Counted from the first letter of the stretch, positions 1 through 9,204 are shown. The stretch is DNA of 64,000 bases from Eutreptiella sp. 'Long Island Sound 2002' (GCA_964036045.1 OZ038385.1:33301129-33365128), one strand, 5' to 3'. Translations and numbers: made by a program. The notes: a model not told the origin generated them from the sequence alone.

Positions 1-9
1 GTTCTACAG
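1..9 (+). other. 3' end of an intron cut by the window edge
   Basis: The first nine bases, GTTCTACAG, match the acceptor end of the introns that follow (TTCTGCAG, CTGTACAG, TTCTACAG). Open coding sequence in the frame of the next gene starts directly at base 10. The gene therefore has at least one more exon upstream of the window. Confidence 0.6.
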
Positions 10-2169
10 ATTCCGCGCGACCGGCTGTGGACATGGATCCAAGATGAGGGAACCACGGAGAGTTCGGATGAGGACCAGTCGGAAGAGGATTCGGAAGAGG
101 GGCCGGAGTAGGCAGAGGAGGCGGAGGAGGAGGAGGAGGAGGAGGGCAGTGATGCTGCCAGTGTGAAGGACGAGGACGAGCCCTCCCTCGCCCAACGCGC
201 ACCCCGAAGCATCCACCTCGAGGTGGTTGCCCGCATGGCCGCAAAGGGGACCCCTGTGAAGGCGAAGCCAGAGGGAAAGCCAGAGGCAAGGCCAGAGCCG
301 GAGGAGCTGTCCAAGAAGAAGAAGGAAAAGACGAAGAGTCCACCCAAGAAGAAGAGCAGCAAGGGCAAGAAGGTGGAGGAGAGGCCCAAGCATGTGCGTT
401 ACACAGTGGAAGGCGAACCGCACAGGACGATGCCCACAGGTGCAACCCGAGGGGAGAAAGGCCAAGCCGGGGCCGCCTACGACAACGATGTGCAGGTCAT
501 GCAGCGCACCCTGGAGTCGGAATATGAAGTGTCACTCGGACGAGTATGCCAACACTACAAAGTGTGTTTGGCCGAGGAAACACAAGCGCGCCCCGAATTG
601 GGCCTGGCGCTGCTTCTGGTGACGGACGTGCGGGCGTACAGTGTGCAGATGGTCCTCTGCTGTGGCACGAAGAATGCACAAAGCACAGCCGCTGCCAGAG
701 AACTGTCCGAGGAGCGATACCCCAGCAGTTCACCCCGCCAAGTCGCAACCGGGTTGATGAAGGGGGTGTCGGTGTGCACGAACTGTGTCGGAGCCCCGGA
801 CTGGCCTACGGAGAATGGTGACCCCGCAGCTGCAGGCCTGCCGTTGGCGAAATTGAAGGGGGAGCCCCTGTCGTCTGGATACCGACCACGGCGCAGCATG
901 GACCAGCTGAGTGCGTTTGGTGCGGAGGACATTGTCGACATGCCCACTGACACTTTGCAGGTGTACTGCATGTGTTGCGTGTTCCCTCTGTAACGCCTCC
1001 AGTGCAGCGTGTAGCGCGTCTTCGGCGTTCTGCGCCTGCTACTTGTTCCCGACGTTGCGCCTCTTCGTTGCCTCTGGGGGTGCCTTCCGGTGTTGCACGC
1101 GCTTTGCGTGGTCTGTACAGGAGAAGCTGTCGCGCACGGTCCGCATGGCTGGCCTCATGGCCTACACCTTAACGGAAGACAGAGGTGTCGACCTCCCCGA
1201 CACAGGGGCATGGACACTCGTGAGAACAAAGGATGCAAAGAGGCAGCGGGTGTGCATTCCTGTGCTGGGCGTCGTGGCACGGGTCTTTTCACTTGCCTCT
1301 GGAGTTGCCTCCTGTCTGCTTTGGGCGTCCTACGCGTTCTACGCGGTCTGCACGTTCGATTCTGTGACTGCCTCCGGATTTGCCTTCCCATGTCTTACCT
1401 GTTTTGCGCGCTCTGCATGTTCTGCAGACAACCTGGGAGGAGTATGGGTATCCGCAGCAGCATGGGTATCCGTATGAGCTGCGATACGAGTATGAGCCGT
1501 GGTACGAGAACCAGCCGATGAAGACGGATCCGGAAATGCCTTCGAGCTCCGGGAGCCTCCCGTATGGGTCCGACCCGTACAGGTACCGGCCCCCGGATTA
1601 TCCGCCGCCACCCACGTATCCTCCACCGCAAGGAATGCTGCAGCCACCGCCACCGCCGGGGATCCCACCAGCGCCAATACTCCCACCACCCCAGCCACTG
1701 CCGCAAGGACCTCCGCCACCACCGCCACCGTCCGGGGAGCAGCAAGGCAGGCCGGAGATGGGGCCGGAGACGGGACCCCCGCACACGGAAGGTGCACAGG
1801 TGCGCGTTGCACATTAGTACTATGCATTCTAGGGGATTTGCGCGTAGCCTCCGGGTGTGCCTCTGGATGCGAGCCCCGTGTACTCCGCGTTCTGCGCGTT
1901 CCACACGTTTTCTTTCGGGTGCCTCTCGGATTGCCTCTAGAGGTGGGTTGCATGTTTCACGCGTGTTCCGTGTTCTGCAGCACCCAATCAAAACGGAGCC
2001 GGAGGAGGAGTCGACCGCGCCTATGGATCCACCGCAGGAGCCGGAAGCAGCCAAGGAAGAGAGCGCTGGGGCGCCGAAGAGCGATGCGGAAATGGGAGAG
2101 GAGCGCCCGGAGGAAGCCGCAGCGGCGGGAGAGGAGATGGAGGAGAAGGACGAGATAGTGCAGATTTAG
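10..2169 (+). CDS. Spliced gene of unknown function upstream of the piggyBac transposase; 5' partial
   Basis: I do not recognise this protein. I read four exons, 10-960, 1121-1249, 1428-1799 and 1981-2169, all joined in phase 0, with stop TAG at 2167-2169. Exon 1 encodes an acidic Glu-rich stretch, a Lys/Pro/Glu-rich basic stretch, then a more globular part that includes CxxC (VCTNC). Exon 3 is Tyr/Pro-rich with long proline runs, and exon 4 is Glu-rich. The frame holds one premature TAG at 109-111 inside a run of GAG codons, probably a GAG to TAG change, so this copy may be dead. It shares orientation and intron type with the transposase gene 570 bases downstream. It may be an accessory ORF of that transposon or an unrelated gene. 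The splice pattern is inferred from frame continuity and GT-AG ends; the function is unknown. Confidence 0.6.
961..1120 (+). other. Intron 1 (phase 0, 160 bp)
   Basis: Donor is GTGTACTG after a CAG codon; acceptor is CTGTACAG. The interior carries the words TGCCTCTGG and GCGTTCTGCGCC that recur in the other introns here. Removing it keeps the frame open. Confidence 0.65.
1250..1427 (+). other. Intron 2 (phase 0, 178 bp)
   Basis: Donor GTGTGCAT, acceptor TTCTGCAG. It contains TGCCTCTGGAGT and the string GCGTTCTACGCGGTCTGCAC, shared in kind with the neighbouring introns. Confidence 0.65.
1800..1980 (+). other. Intron 3 (phase 0, 181 bp)
   Basis: Donor GTGCGCGT directly after CAG, acceptor TTCTGCAG. 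It holds TGCCTCTGGAT and TGCCTCTAGAGGT. The frame is open on both sides only if this piece is removed; unspliced, the frame meets TAG at 1815-1817. Confidence 0.65.
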
Positions 2170-2534
2170 TAAATCGGGCTGACCTAAGTTGGAGCAGCCC
2201 AGGCAGCATTTTTTCAAACACACAGGAGGGGGATGAGTGGCCCGACCCCGATGAGGTCCGCGGCAGACAAACCTCACAACCCCTCTTCTTTTCCAGGCCA
2301 GTGCCGTTGGCCCAGTAAGCACATTCACAGCCAACCCCACAGTGGTGGCATCGGTAGGCGGCGCTTCCATTGGGGCACCGACGCCGGTATTTTTTGCGTT
2401 GTGAATACTTTTTCGACGTTCGGATGAATGGTGGCGGCTGCGGCCGCTGCTCTGCGTGGACCATGTAGGGTGCACAGACACCGTTTGAGGAAAGCAACAA
2501 TTGACTTGTTCGTGTTGCCGACCCCATTGCCCCA
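2170..2534 (+). other. Intergenic stretch before the transposase
   Basis: No convincing coding sequence. It probably holds the 3' UTR of the first gene and the promoter or 5' UTR of the transposase. A pyrimidine tract ending in TTTTCCAG near 2297 could be a further splice acceptor. Confidence 0.4.
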
Positions 2535-2706
2535 TCCCCTGTCCTGCGTGTGTTTCGTGTAATACGCGCTCTACGTGTCTGCTTCTGTGTCTGCCTCTGG
2601 AGGTCGTGTTACGCGTTCTGCGTCTGCTGCGCGTTCTGCACGTTCCGCTTTTGCTGCCTCTGCTGTTGCCTCTGGAACTGCCACTGGTGTGTTGCGTGTT
2701 CTACAG
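2535..2706 (+). other. Probable 5'-UTR intron of the transposase gene
   Basis: The acceptor GTTCTACAG ends at 2706. The sequence is made of the same words as the introns of the preceding gene, including TGCCTCTGGAGGT and GCGTTCTGCGTCTGC. The donor is uncertain; a GT near 2540 is likely. The frame is open through it, so only the word content and acceptor mark it as an intron. Confidence 0.5.
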
Positions 2707-2736
2707 AGTCTCATTTCTCAACAATCTTTGTTTGTG

Positions 2737-4341
2737 ATGCCAACAAAATTTCAACCACCGCTGTACGACCATAGGCTCCCACGGGAGGACTGTGCGGCCG
2801 ACATCCAATACGGTATCCGGCCCGGGGAATCCTGGCTCATCGGCTATACTGAGGACGAGGTGTGGGACTATATCATGGCCTTCATAGAGAATCTGCAATG
2901 CCAAGCCCTACGGGACCACGGAAGGCCAGACCTGCTACCTCTAGTACCTAGGTACAATGCATTTCTAATTCTATTGGGGATGGTGCGACCAATGCAAGTG
3001 GACAGGGTTTGGGACTGCAAGGGCCTATTATACAATCCCTATATGGCAAACATGCTGACGCGTCGCCAATACTACTTGCTGCAACGGTTGCTACGTACCG
3101 ATGTTGTCTCGCTACTGGAAGACTGCAATGGCCAATGGGCGGGAGCGTGGTGCATGGGGGGTGGGGCCTGCGGCGATGAGTCCGTGGTGCCCCACAAGGG
3201 GATGCTACCGGGCCCCTTGAAAATGTTCATAGCCCGGAAACCGCACCCAACCGGGATAAAGTTGTATTGCCTGGCCGATGCAACATGGGGGTACGTGGTG
3301 GACATGTATTTGTACACCGGTGTACGTGGCCGGCTACGCCGCTACGCCACTGCGGCGGGAAACTTCGATGCCAAAAACATCATGAAGTTGTGGGCATCAT
3401 TGCTGCCCGAGGGGACGGTGCTATGTGCCAACTCCTTTTTCGGGTCCCACGGCCTTGCAAAGGAATTGGCCGCCAACAAGCGGGCATTCCTCATGATGAC
3501 GAAGAGGTCCACGTACGGCGTGACGTGGGCCAGGGAGCAGGTGCAGGAGGGGCAGACGGCGGTGTGCACTGTTGCGGATTTCCAGTACAGTCTGTGCACG
3601 TACAAGAATCCGAAGGTCGGGCACAACCCCCCCCGCGTTGTGCTGATGTTGACGAATGTGTGGTATGCCCGAAAGGGACCACCTCACCGGCGAAGCGGAC
3701 TGGAAGCGCACCCCGTGGTGGCGGCGTACCGCACACTGTCGCGCGGTGTCGATGGTGTGAACCAGATGGCCCTGCAGATGAGGCAGGTTGGCCGCCAGAT
3801 GACATGGGCCCACGCGGTGCGTGCGTTCGTGCTCCGGTACGCGGTTGTGAATGTGTTCGCAACTTGTCGGCAATTGGGACTTTGCAAGGAGACCACTAGT
3901 ATGTGGGAATGGCAATGGCAAGTGTTGCGGCGGCGGTACTTTGCCCACCCCCTACGACAAGAGGTACACGTGCCGGTGGCGACACAACGGCGGCGTGTGT
4001 GCCACTTTTGCAAGAGGGGAAGAACCGGCTATGAATGTACCGGTTGTGGAAAGGCATTCCACGTGTTGTGCTTTGCACCGGGACATGGCTATGGAGGTGT
4101 GCAAGGCGCAGGGGACCTGGAGGTAGACGAGGAGGACGAGGAGGTGTGGGAGGAGGACCATGAGGAGGACGAAGAGGACGGGGAGGACGAGGAGGACGAA
4201 GAGGACGAGGAGGACGAGGAGGACGAGGAGGACGAGGAAGGCGAGGAGGACGAGGAAGGCGAGGAGAACGAGGAAGGCGAGGAGGACGAGGAAGATGAGG
4301 AGGACGAGGAGGATGAGGAGGATGAGGAGGATGAGGAGTAG
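2737..4341 (+). CDS. PiggyBac-family transposase with substituted catalytic residue
   Basis: 534 residues from the first ATG after the inferred intron. The fold is DDE_Tnp_1_7: the DESVVPHKG block (first catalytic Asp at about residue 147), the GIKLYCLAD strand, LYTG, a block FFGSHGLA that normally follows Asp-Asn, and GVDGVNQM (third Asp about 339). At the second catalytic position (about 231) the codon is GCC (Ala) in CANSFFGS where the family has Asp, and the Asp usually found three residues after the third is Asn. A C-terminal Cys/His finger at about 422-445 (CHFC...CTGC...HVLC) matches the cysteine-rich domain of piggyBac proteins. The tail is almost pure Glu/Asp. Active members cut and paste at TTAA; this copy is predicted to be inactive in catalysis, through either decay or domestication. 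Confidence 0.8.
   Translation: MPTKFQPPLYDHRLPREDCAADIQYGIRPGESWLIGYTEDEVWDYIMAFIENLQCQALRDHGRPDLLPLVPRYNAFLILLGMVRPMQVDRVWDCKGLLYNPYMANMLTRRQYYLLQRLLRTDVVSLLEDCNGQWAGAWCMGGGACGDESVVPHKGMLPGPLKMFIARKPHPTGIKLYCLADATWGYVVDMYLYTGVRGRLRRYATAAGNFDAKNIMKLWASLLPEGTVLCANSFFGSHGLAKELAANKRAFLMMTKRSTYGVTWAREQVQEGQTAVCTVADFQYSLCTYKNPKVGHNPPRVVLMLTNVWYARKGPPHRRSGLEAHPVVAAYRTLSRGVDGVNQMALQMRQVGRQMTWAHAVRAFVLRYAVVNVFATCRQLGLCKETTSMWEWQWQVLRRRYFAHPLRQEVHVPVATQRRRVCHFCKRGRTGYECTGCGKAFHVLCFAPGHGYGGVQGAGDLEVDEEDEEVWEEDHEEDEEDGEDEEDEEDEEDEEDEEDEEGEEDEEGEENEEGEEDEEDEEDEEDEEDEEDEE
4125..4341 (+). repeat. GAGGAC/GATGAG microsatellite coding an acidic tail
   Basis: Imperfect repeats of GAGGAC, GAGGAAGGC and GATGAG encode the Glu/Asp-rich C terminus. 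The stop TAG at 4339-4341 lies at the edge of this repeat and is one base from GAG. Confidence 0.8.
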
Positions 4342-4350
4342 TGTGGTGGA

Positions 4351-4479
4351 ATGGGGGGCTTGAACGAGACGATCATGGAGGCGGAGCCTCTGCTATCCCT
4401 ACCCATGGGACCAGTGCGAACCCTGGGGGACAACCGCGTAGGCTGGATACCCAACTGTGAGGACGCGGCCCCTCCTTGA
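4351..4479 (+). pseudogene. Possible former C-terminal extension of the transposase
   Basis: The transposase frame stays open for 45 codons beyond its TAG (stop TGA 4477-4479), and the translation looks protein-like (for example GLNETIMEAEPLL and VGWIPNCED) rather than random. If the TAG arose from GAG in the repeat, the original protein was about 46 residues longer. Alternatively this is chance. Confidence 0.3.
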
Positions 4480-4489
4480 TGTGCGCCCG

Positions 4490-4705
4490 TGTGCAAAGCG
4501 ACGTGCTGCGCGTTCAGCGCGTTCTTCGCGGTCCGGTATTCCAATTCTGCACGTGCCTCTGGAGGCACGTGTTCGGCGTGCTAAGCGTTCTGTGCGTGTT
4601 ACTTGGTCTGTACGTGTTGTACGCGTTGTGCGTGCTCTACGCGTTTTCAAAACCTTACGTGCAACACCGTGGGCCACAAAAGCGCGCCTCGGGCCAGAAA
4701 CGTAC
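4490..4705 (+). other. Intron-like segment with the shared intron words
   Basis: Contains CACGTGCCTCTGGAGGCACG (itself an inverted repeat) and strings such as GCGTGCTCTACGCGTT, as in the introns upstream. A possible acceptor CGTACAG ends near 4705. I cannot define flanking exons, so this is either an intron of the transposase 3' region or a free copy of the same sequence family. Confidence 0.35.
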
Positions 4706-4759
4706 AGATGGTAGCCAAAGGAATATGCCCATGTCACCAGGTGTGAAAACTTCCCACAA

Positions 4760-4965
4760 CACCCTGCACTAACCCCTGCTCTAACTAGTTATCGCGCTAG
4801 GTTATCGCGTTCTAACTAGGTGCTCTAACTAGTTATCGCGCTAGGTTATCGCGTTCTAACTAGTTATCGCGGGGTTATCGCGGGGGGTTATCGCGGGGGT
4901 TATCGCGTTCTAACTAGGTTATCGCGCGGGTTATCGCGGTAGTTATCGCGTGTTTTTTTTGTTTC
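4760..4965 (+). repeat. Left GTTATCGCG repeat cluster
   Basis: About a dozen degenerate copies of GTTATCGCG interleaved with CTCTAACTAG. The cluster ends in GTTATCGCGTGTTTTTTTTG, then TTTTTCTCAG at 4971-4980, which looks like a polypyrimidine tract with splice acceptor. The right-hand copy (7310-7510) has the same ending in front of a coding stretch. Confidence 0.65.
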
Positions 4966-4980
4966 TTTTGTTTTTCTCAG

Positions 4981-5721
4981 GCCACCATCCTGCAGCTACC
5001 GCGTTTTTTTGTCAAGGACGAAGCCCAGGCGCCAAGGGGGGCAGGCCGGGAAAGCAGACAAAGCGGGGGCCTGAGGTGGTGGTTGTTGAGGCGGATGCCC
5101 CCCCCCCCCCATAGGGGTAAGGGCCCCAACCCCTCCCCAAAGCCGTGGGAGGTGGCGAAGGTGGCGGCCCAGCCCCCCTCTGAGGCCCTGGATGTGGAGG
5201 CCTTGGGGGCCAGTGTGGCCACCCACGTGACGGACGCTTGCCAGGTTTTGGTGGAGCAAGCGGCCGCCACGGGGGTTGAGGCCACACTGGCCAAGGGTCG
5301 GTCGGCCGACCACAAGTCGGCCTTGGCGAACGCCGAAAAGGACCAGGGCAACTCCCAGCGTGCCCTGGACCAGGCCCTCAACCTTGCCAACAACAGGGGG
5401 GAGGAGGTGGAGGCGATGAGGGGGGTCCTGAGGGAGGCCGAGCAGGCGAGGCGGAAGGCGGAGGTGGAGGCGGCCCAGCTCAGGGTGGAGGTGGAGGCGC
5501 AGCGGAGGAGGGGGGATGACCTCCAGCAGCGCCGGGGGTTTGCTGAGGCGCAGGTGCCCACCCTGACCTCCACATGGTGTAGCATCCAAGTTGTTCGCCC
5601 CCAAGGGACGGACACCATGGGCCTTCACGCCCATTTGCGTGATGGGGCGCCCATGGCGCTTATTGTGTGTCTGGGGTCTTTCACTGGGGTGATTTTTGGG
5701 TGGAGAGTGGTGGTCTGTTGA
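4981..5721 (+). CDS. Putative coiled-coil protein, function unknown
   Basis: The frame is open from the CAG acceptor at 4980; the first ATG is 5083 (212 codons to TGA 5719-5721). From about 5250 to 5550 the translation is Ala/Glu/Arg/Gln-rich with heptad-like spacing (for example EEVEAMRGVLREAEQARRKA), a long coiled coil. A run of 13 C at 5098-5110 sits inside the frame. Upstream of it another frame also reads plausibly (PEVVVVEADAP), so slippage may have split the true N terminus. The last 50 codons, after a GCGCAGGTGCCC that could be a splice donor, look less protein-like. No enzyme motif is seen. Position next to a transposase-like gene suggests an accessory protein. Confidence 0.4.
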   Translation, partial: ATILQLPRFFVKDEAQAPRGAGRESRQSGGLRWWLLRRMPPPPHRGKGPNPSPKPWEVAKVAAQPPSEALDVEALGASVATHVTDACQVLVEQAAATGVEATLAKGRSADHKSALANAEKDQGNSQRALDQALNLANNRGEEVEAMRGVLREAEQARRKAEVEAAQLRVEVEAQRRRGDDLQQRRGFAEAQVPTLTSTWCSIQVVRPQGTDTMGLHAHLRDGAPMALIVCLGSFTGVIFGWRVVVC

Positions 5722-5860
5722 ATCCCTCCCTAAGGGAAAAAAAGCGGCACACTCGTGTGTGCAAGGGTAGGGCGGTGGAGGGTTGGGCATGCAAGGCCAC
5801 CCCCCAACCCCCATGTTTCGTTTGCTCGATATTGCCCGTTTTGCACTTTTTGCGATTTGA

Positions 5861-7297
5861 TCTTTGTGTGCTCTAACTAGTTAGAACGGGGTTAGAACGG
5901 GGTCTTTGTGTGCTCTAACTAGTTAGAACGGGGTTAGAACGGGGTCTTTGTGTGCTCTAACTAGTTAGAAAGGGGTTAGAACGGGGTCTTTGTGTGCTCT
6001 AATTGGTTAGAACGGGGTTAGAACGGGGTCTTTGTGTGCTCTAACTAGTTAGAACGACGTTAGAACGGGGTGAGAACGGGTTCTTTGTGTGCTCTAACTA
6101 GTTAGAACGGGGTTAGAACGGGGTCTTTGTGTGCTCTAACTAGTTAGAACGGGGTTAGAACGGGGTCTTTGTGTGCTCTAACTAGTTAGAACGGGGTTGG
6201 AACGGGGTCTTTGTGTGCTCTAACTGGTTAGAACGGGGTTAGAACGGGGTCTTTGTGTGCTCTAACTAGTTAGAACGACGTTAGAACGGGGTGAGAACGG
6301 GGTCTTTGTGTGCTCTAACTAGTTAGAACGGGGTAAGAACGGGCTCTTTGTGTGCTCTAACTAGTTAGAACGGGGTTAGAACGGGGTCTTTGTGTGCTGT
6401 AACTAGTTAGAACGGGGTTAGAACGGGGTTAGAACGGGGTCTTTGTGTGCTCTAACTAGTTAGAACGGGGTTAGAACGGGGTTAGAACGGGGTTAGAACG
6501 GGGTTAGAACGGGGTTAGAACGGGGTTAGAACAGGGTCTTTGTGTGCTCTAACTAGTTAGAACGGGGTTAGAACGGGTCTTTGTGTGCTCTAACTAGTTA
6601 GAACGGGGTTAGAACGGGGTCTTTGTGTGCTCTAACTAGTTAGAACGGGGTTAGAACGGGGTCTTTGTGTGCTCTAACTAGTTAGAGCGGGGTTAGAACG
6701 GGGTCTTTGTGAGCTCTAACTAGTTAGAACGGGGTTAGAACGGGGTCTTTGTGTGCTCTAACTAGTTAGAACGACGTTAGAACGGGGTTAGAACGGGGTC
6801 TTTGTGTGCTCTGACTAGTTAGAACGGGGTTAGAACGGGGTCCTTGTGTGCTCTAACTAGTTAGAACGGGGTTAGGACGGGGTCTTTGTGTGCTCTAACT
6901 AGTTAGAACGGGGTTGAAACGGGGTCTTTTTGTGCTCCAACTAGTTAGAACGGGGTTAGAACGGGGTCTTTGTGTGCTCTAACTAGTTAGAACGGGGTTA
7001 GAACGGGGTCTTTGTGTGCTCTAACTACTTAGAACGGGGTTAGAACGGGGTCTTTGTGTGCTCTAACTAGTTAGAACGACGTTAGAACGGGGTTAGAAGG
7101 GGGTCTTTGTGTGCTCTAACTAGTTAGAAGGGGGTTAGAACGGGGTCTTTGTGTGCTGTAACTAGTTAGAACGGGGTTAGAACGGGGTTAGAACGGGGTC
7201 TTTGTGTGCTCTAACTAGTTAGAACGGGGTTAGAACGGGGTTAGAACGGGGTCTTTGTGTGCTCTAACTAGTTAGAACGGGGTGAGAACGGGGTTAG
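5861..7297 (+). repeat. 42-bp tandem array (about 34 copies)
   Basis: The unit begins TCTTTGTGTGCTCTAACTAG and continues TTAGAACGGGG twice. Each unit contains the perfect 12-bp palindrome CTAACTAGTTAG. Some units carry one to six extra TTAGAACGGGG 11-mers (about 6420-6540), others have AACGACG in the first position, so two nested periods are present. No ORF is supported; 5722-5860 just before it is plain non-coding sequence. Confidence 0.9.
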
Positions 7298-7510
7298 AGC
7301 ACCAGTTAGTGCGCATGTGCATAGTGCACTAACCTCTGCTCTAACTAGTTATCGCGGTAGTTATCGCGCTCTAACTGGGTGCTCTAACTAGTTATCGCGG
7401 GGGGTTATCACGTTCTATTTAGTTATCGCGGGGGGTTGTCGCGGGGGTTATCGCGCGATAACCTAGTTATCGCGGAGGTTATCGCGTGGGTTATCGCGTG
7501 TTTTTTTTGG
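7298..7510 (+). repeat. Second GTTATCGCG repeat cluster
   Basis: Same word content and order as 4760-4965: GCTCTAACTAGTTATCGCG, several GTTATCGCG, then GTTATCGCGTGTTTTTTTTG. It includes GTGCGCATGTGCATAGTGCAC, a near-palindrome at about 7310-7330. A splice-like TTTCCTGCCCAG ends at 7547. Confidence 0.6.
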
Positions 7511-7547
7511 GCCCTTGCTTCAAAACCCTCCCTCATTTCCTGCCCAG

Positions 7548-8825
7548 GCCCTCTTATTCTTCATGGATAATGCTGTTAGCGAGGCCCTGAGGGCCCTGAA
7601 CACAGCTAACCTCCGGCGGTACACCGATTTGCAGTGCCCCAAGGCCCGGCGGCGGCGGTTGAAGGCTGTTCAGCGGCTGGTGCGAGTTCTATTTGGTGGT
7701 CCGAACATTGTGTGTGGCACCAACACCAAAGGAGAAGTCTGTTTAAGTGATGGGGCGTGCACTGCCCTGTCTGGCCCACTTGGTGGCCATCTTGCATTCG
7801 CAGCTCAGGAGCATGAGGCCCTGAGCATGCTACCCATGGCATGCAGCATGCATCTTTCCCAGCGGGCCCTTTTGCGAATGCCCCGCCGTTGCACACGACG
7901 GGACCTAAGGACCGTTGGGCAACGGCTCATGCCCTACTTTCCCCAAGCAACCATTGTAAAGTCTACCAGAGGCCGCAATAGGGCAGCTGCCCATGTGTCT
8001 TTGCAGTCAATTGTGCAAAATGCAATATCTATGGCCCGAGTTATTGGGAAACCCCCCCCTAGTGGCGTTGCCATTGCTGTCATTTCGGTTGAGGCGACTT
8101 CCTTGTGGAAGGCATCCTCTACCCGTGCGGATGTATGGGTCAATGTATGGGGGGGGGGCAAAGTATGCTTCGGAGGTGAAGCTATGGGCCTCATGGTTTT
8201 GCATGGATGGCGGGGATGAACAGGCTTTTTTGAAAAGCCTGGACATCTCCGCCTACCTCAACCAAGAGGTGAGGGATGTGGAGGAGGATGCTGTCCTCTT
8301 TCAAAACCAGTTTTTGACTTGCACTGTCATTTTGACGGGGGATGGGAAGGGGATGCAAGCAATGGGGGGGGCTGGGTCTAAGTGTTGGTTGTGCAAAGAC
8401 CCCAATGGTATTGTTGAGCAAATTGGGGTGGAGTCCACCTCAAGATGGGGGGCATTCTTGAGAAGTGTGACCCCTGATAGGCGGCCGGGGGACTACCAAC
8501 ATGCAGCATGCCGCATTCTAAACGGCATTGCAAAGCGCACTGAGATCACCCTTCAGGCCCTCCCCCCTGCATGGTACCCATGGTACCATGGTACCCATGG
8601 TACCCCGCGAAATGGAGGAACATTTTTCAGTTTTCCTCCATCCCAACGGAGTATCGGCATGGGCCTTACAAGAGGAGGCTCAAAAATTGTTTTATGGGTT
8701 GGTCCTTGGTGAGGCCAAGTATGTCCCTCCGCCACATGCACCATTGCATGTCCATGAACGCCCTGGAGCAAGGGCTTTTGGGACTGGAGGCAGCGAAAGC
8801 CTCAGACATTGATGACTTTGTATGA
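7548..8825 (+). pseudogene. Transposase-like gene with two frame breaks
   Basis: The frame opens right after a CAG acceptor at 7547 (first ATG 7563). It runs to a G10 tract at 8149-8158, where the frame changes and continues for about 140 codons. It breaks again in a CCATGG/GGTACC microsatellite near 8571-8600, and probably ends at TGA 8823-8825. The second part has GDGKGMQAMGGAGSKCWLC. A conserved G-D-G-K followed by a Gly-Ala-rich turn and CxxC is typical of several DDE transposases with a zinc-binding insertion; SVEATSLWK upstream may be the first acidic strand. I cannot assign a superfamily. Flanking inverted repeats support a transposon origin. Total length would be about 420 residues. 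Confidence 0.4.
8571..8611. repeat. GGTACC/CCATGG palindromic microsatellite
   Basis: Alternating CCATGG and GGTACC give several overlapping perfect palindromes (KpnI and NcoI sites) and coincide with a reading-frame break in the transposase-like gene. Confidence 0.7.
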
Positions 8826-8887
8826 AAAACGACCATACATGCTTTGTGCCAAGTGTTTTGTGTTGTTTGTCCTAGTGGGGGATGGAG

Positions 8888-9020
8888 GAGGGGTGCGCGA
8901 TAACTACCCGCGATAACTGCGCGATAACTGAGTTATCGCGCGATGACTAGCGCGATAACTAGTTAGAGCAAGGTGCTTTAACTGTGTTCTAAATCCGTTC
9001 TAACTGTGCTCTAACTCTTT
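8888..9020 (-). repeat. Inverted GTTATCGCG/CTCTAAC repeat cluster
   Basis: Reads as the reverse complement of the clusters at 4760 and 7298: CGCGATAACTAGTTAGAGC plus several CGCGATAAC copies. It is the candidate right terminus of the DNA transposon. 9021-9204 is G/T-rich sequence without a gene. Confidence 0.6.
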
Positions 9021-9204
9021 GACCCCCCCCAAAAAAAACCACCCCTACAATGAGGGTTATGTGGGGAAAGAAAGGGGATGGGGGGTTTTTGAGGGTGCTG
9101 AATCCATTTTTTTAGGTGGTTTGCCCCAAAATTGAGGCTAGGTGGGTGTTCCAGAAATTACATTCCAACTAGGGGTTCCGCACCACGCCCTAGAACGCTG
9201 CATC

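Larger units (their letters stand above)
4760..9015. mobile_element. Candidate two-gene DNA transposon with repeat-rich ends
   Basis: The string GCTCTAACTAGTTATCGCG occurs near 4786, 4821 and 7338 in plus orientation, and its reverse complement form lies at about 8940-8972, so the block is bounded by inverted copies. Between them are a coiled-coil gene, a 42-bp tandem array sharing the CTAACTAGTTA core, and a transposase-like gene. Exact termini and a target duplication could not be fixed. It may instead be two adjacent elements, since the internal copies at 7310-7500 resemble a second left end. Confidence 0.4.

Noticed and set aside
5861-7297. TTAGAACGGGG repeats as telomeric repeats.
   Set aside because: The 11-mer is not a known telomere repeat, the array is interstitial and embedded in a 42-bp unit with a palindrome.
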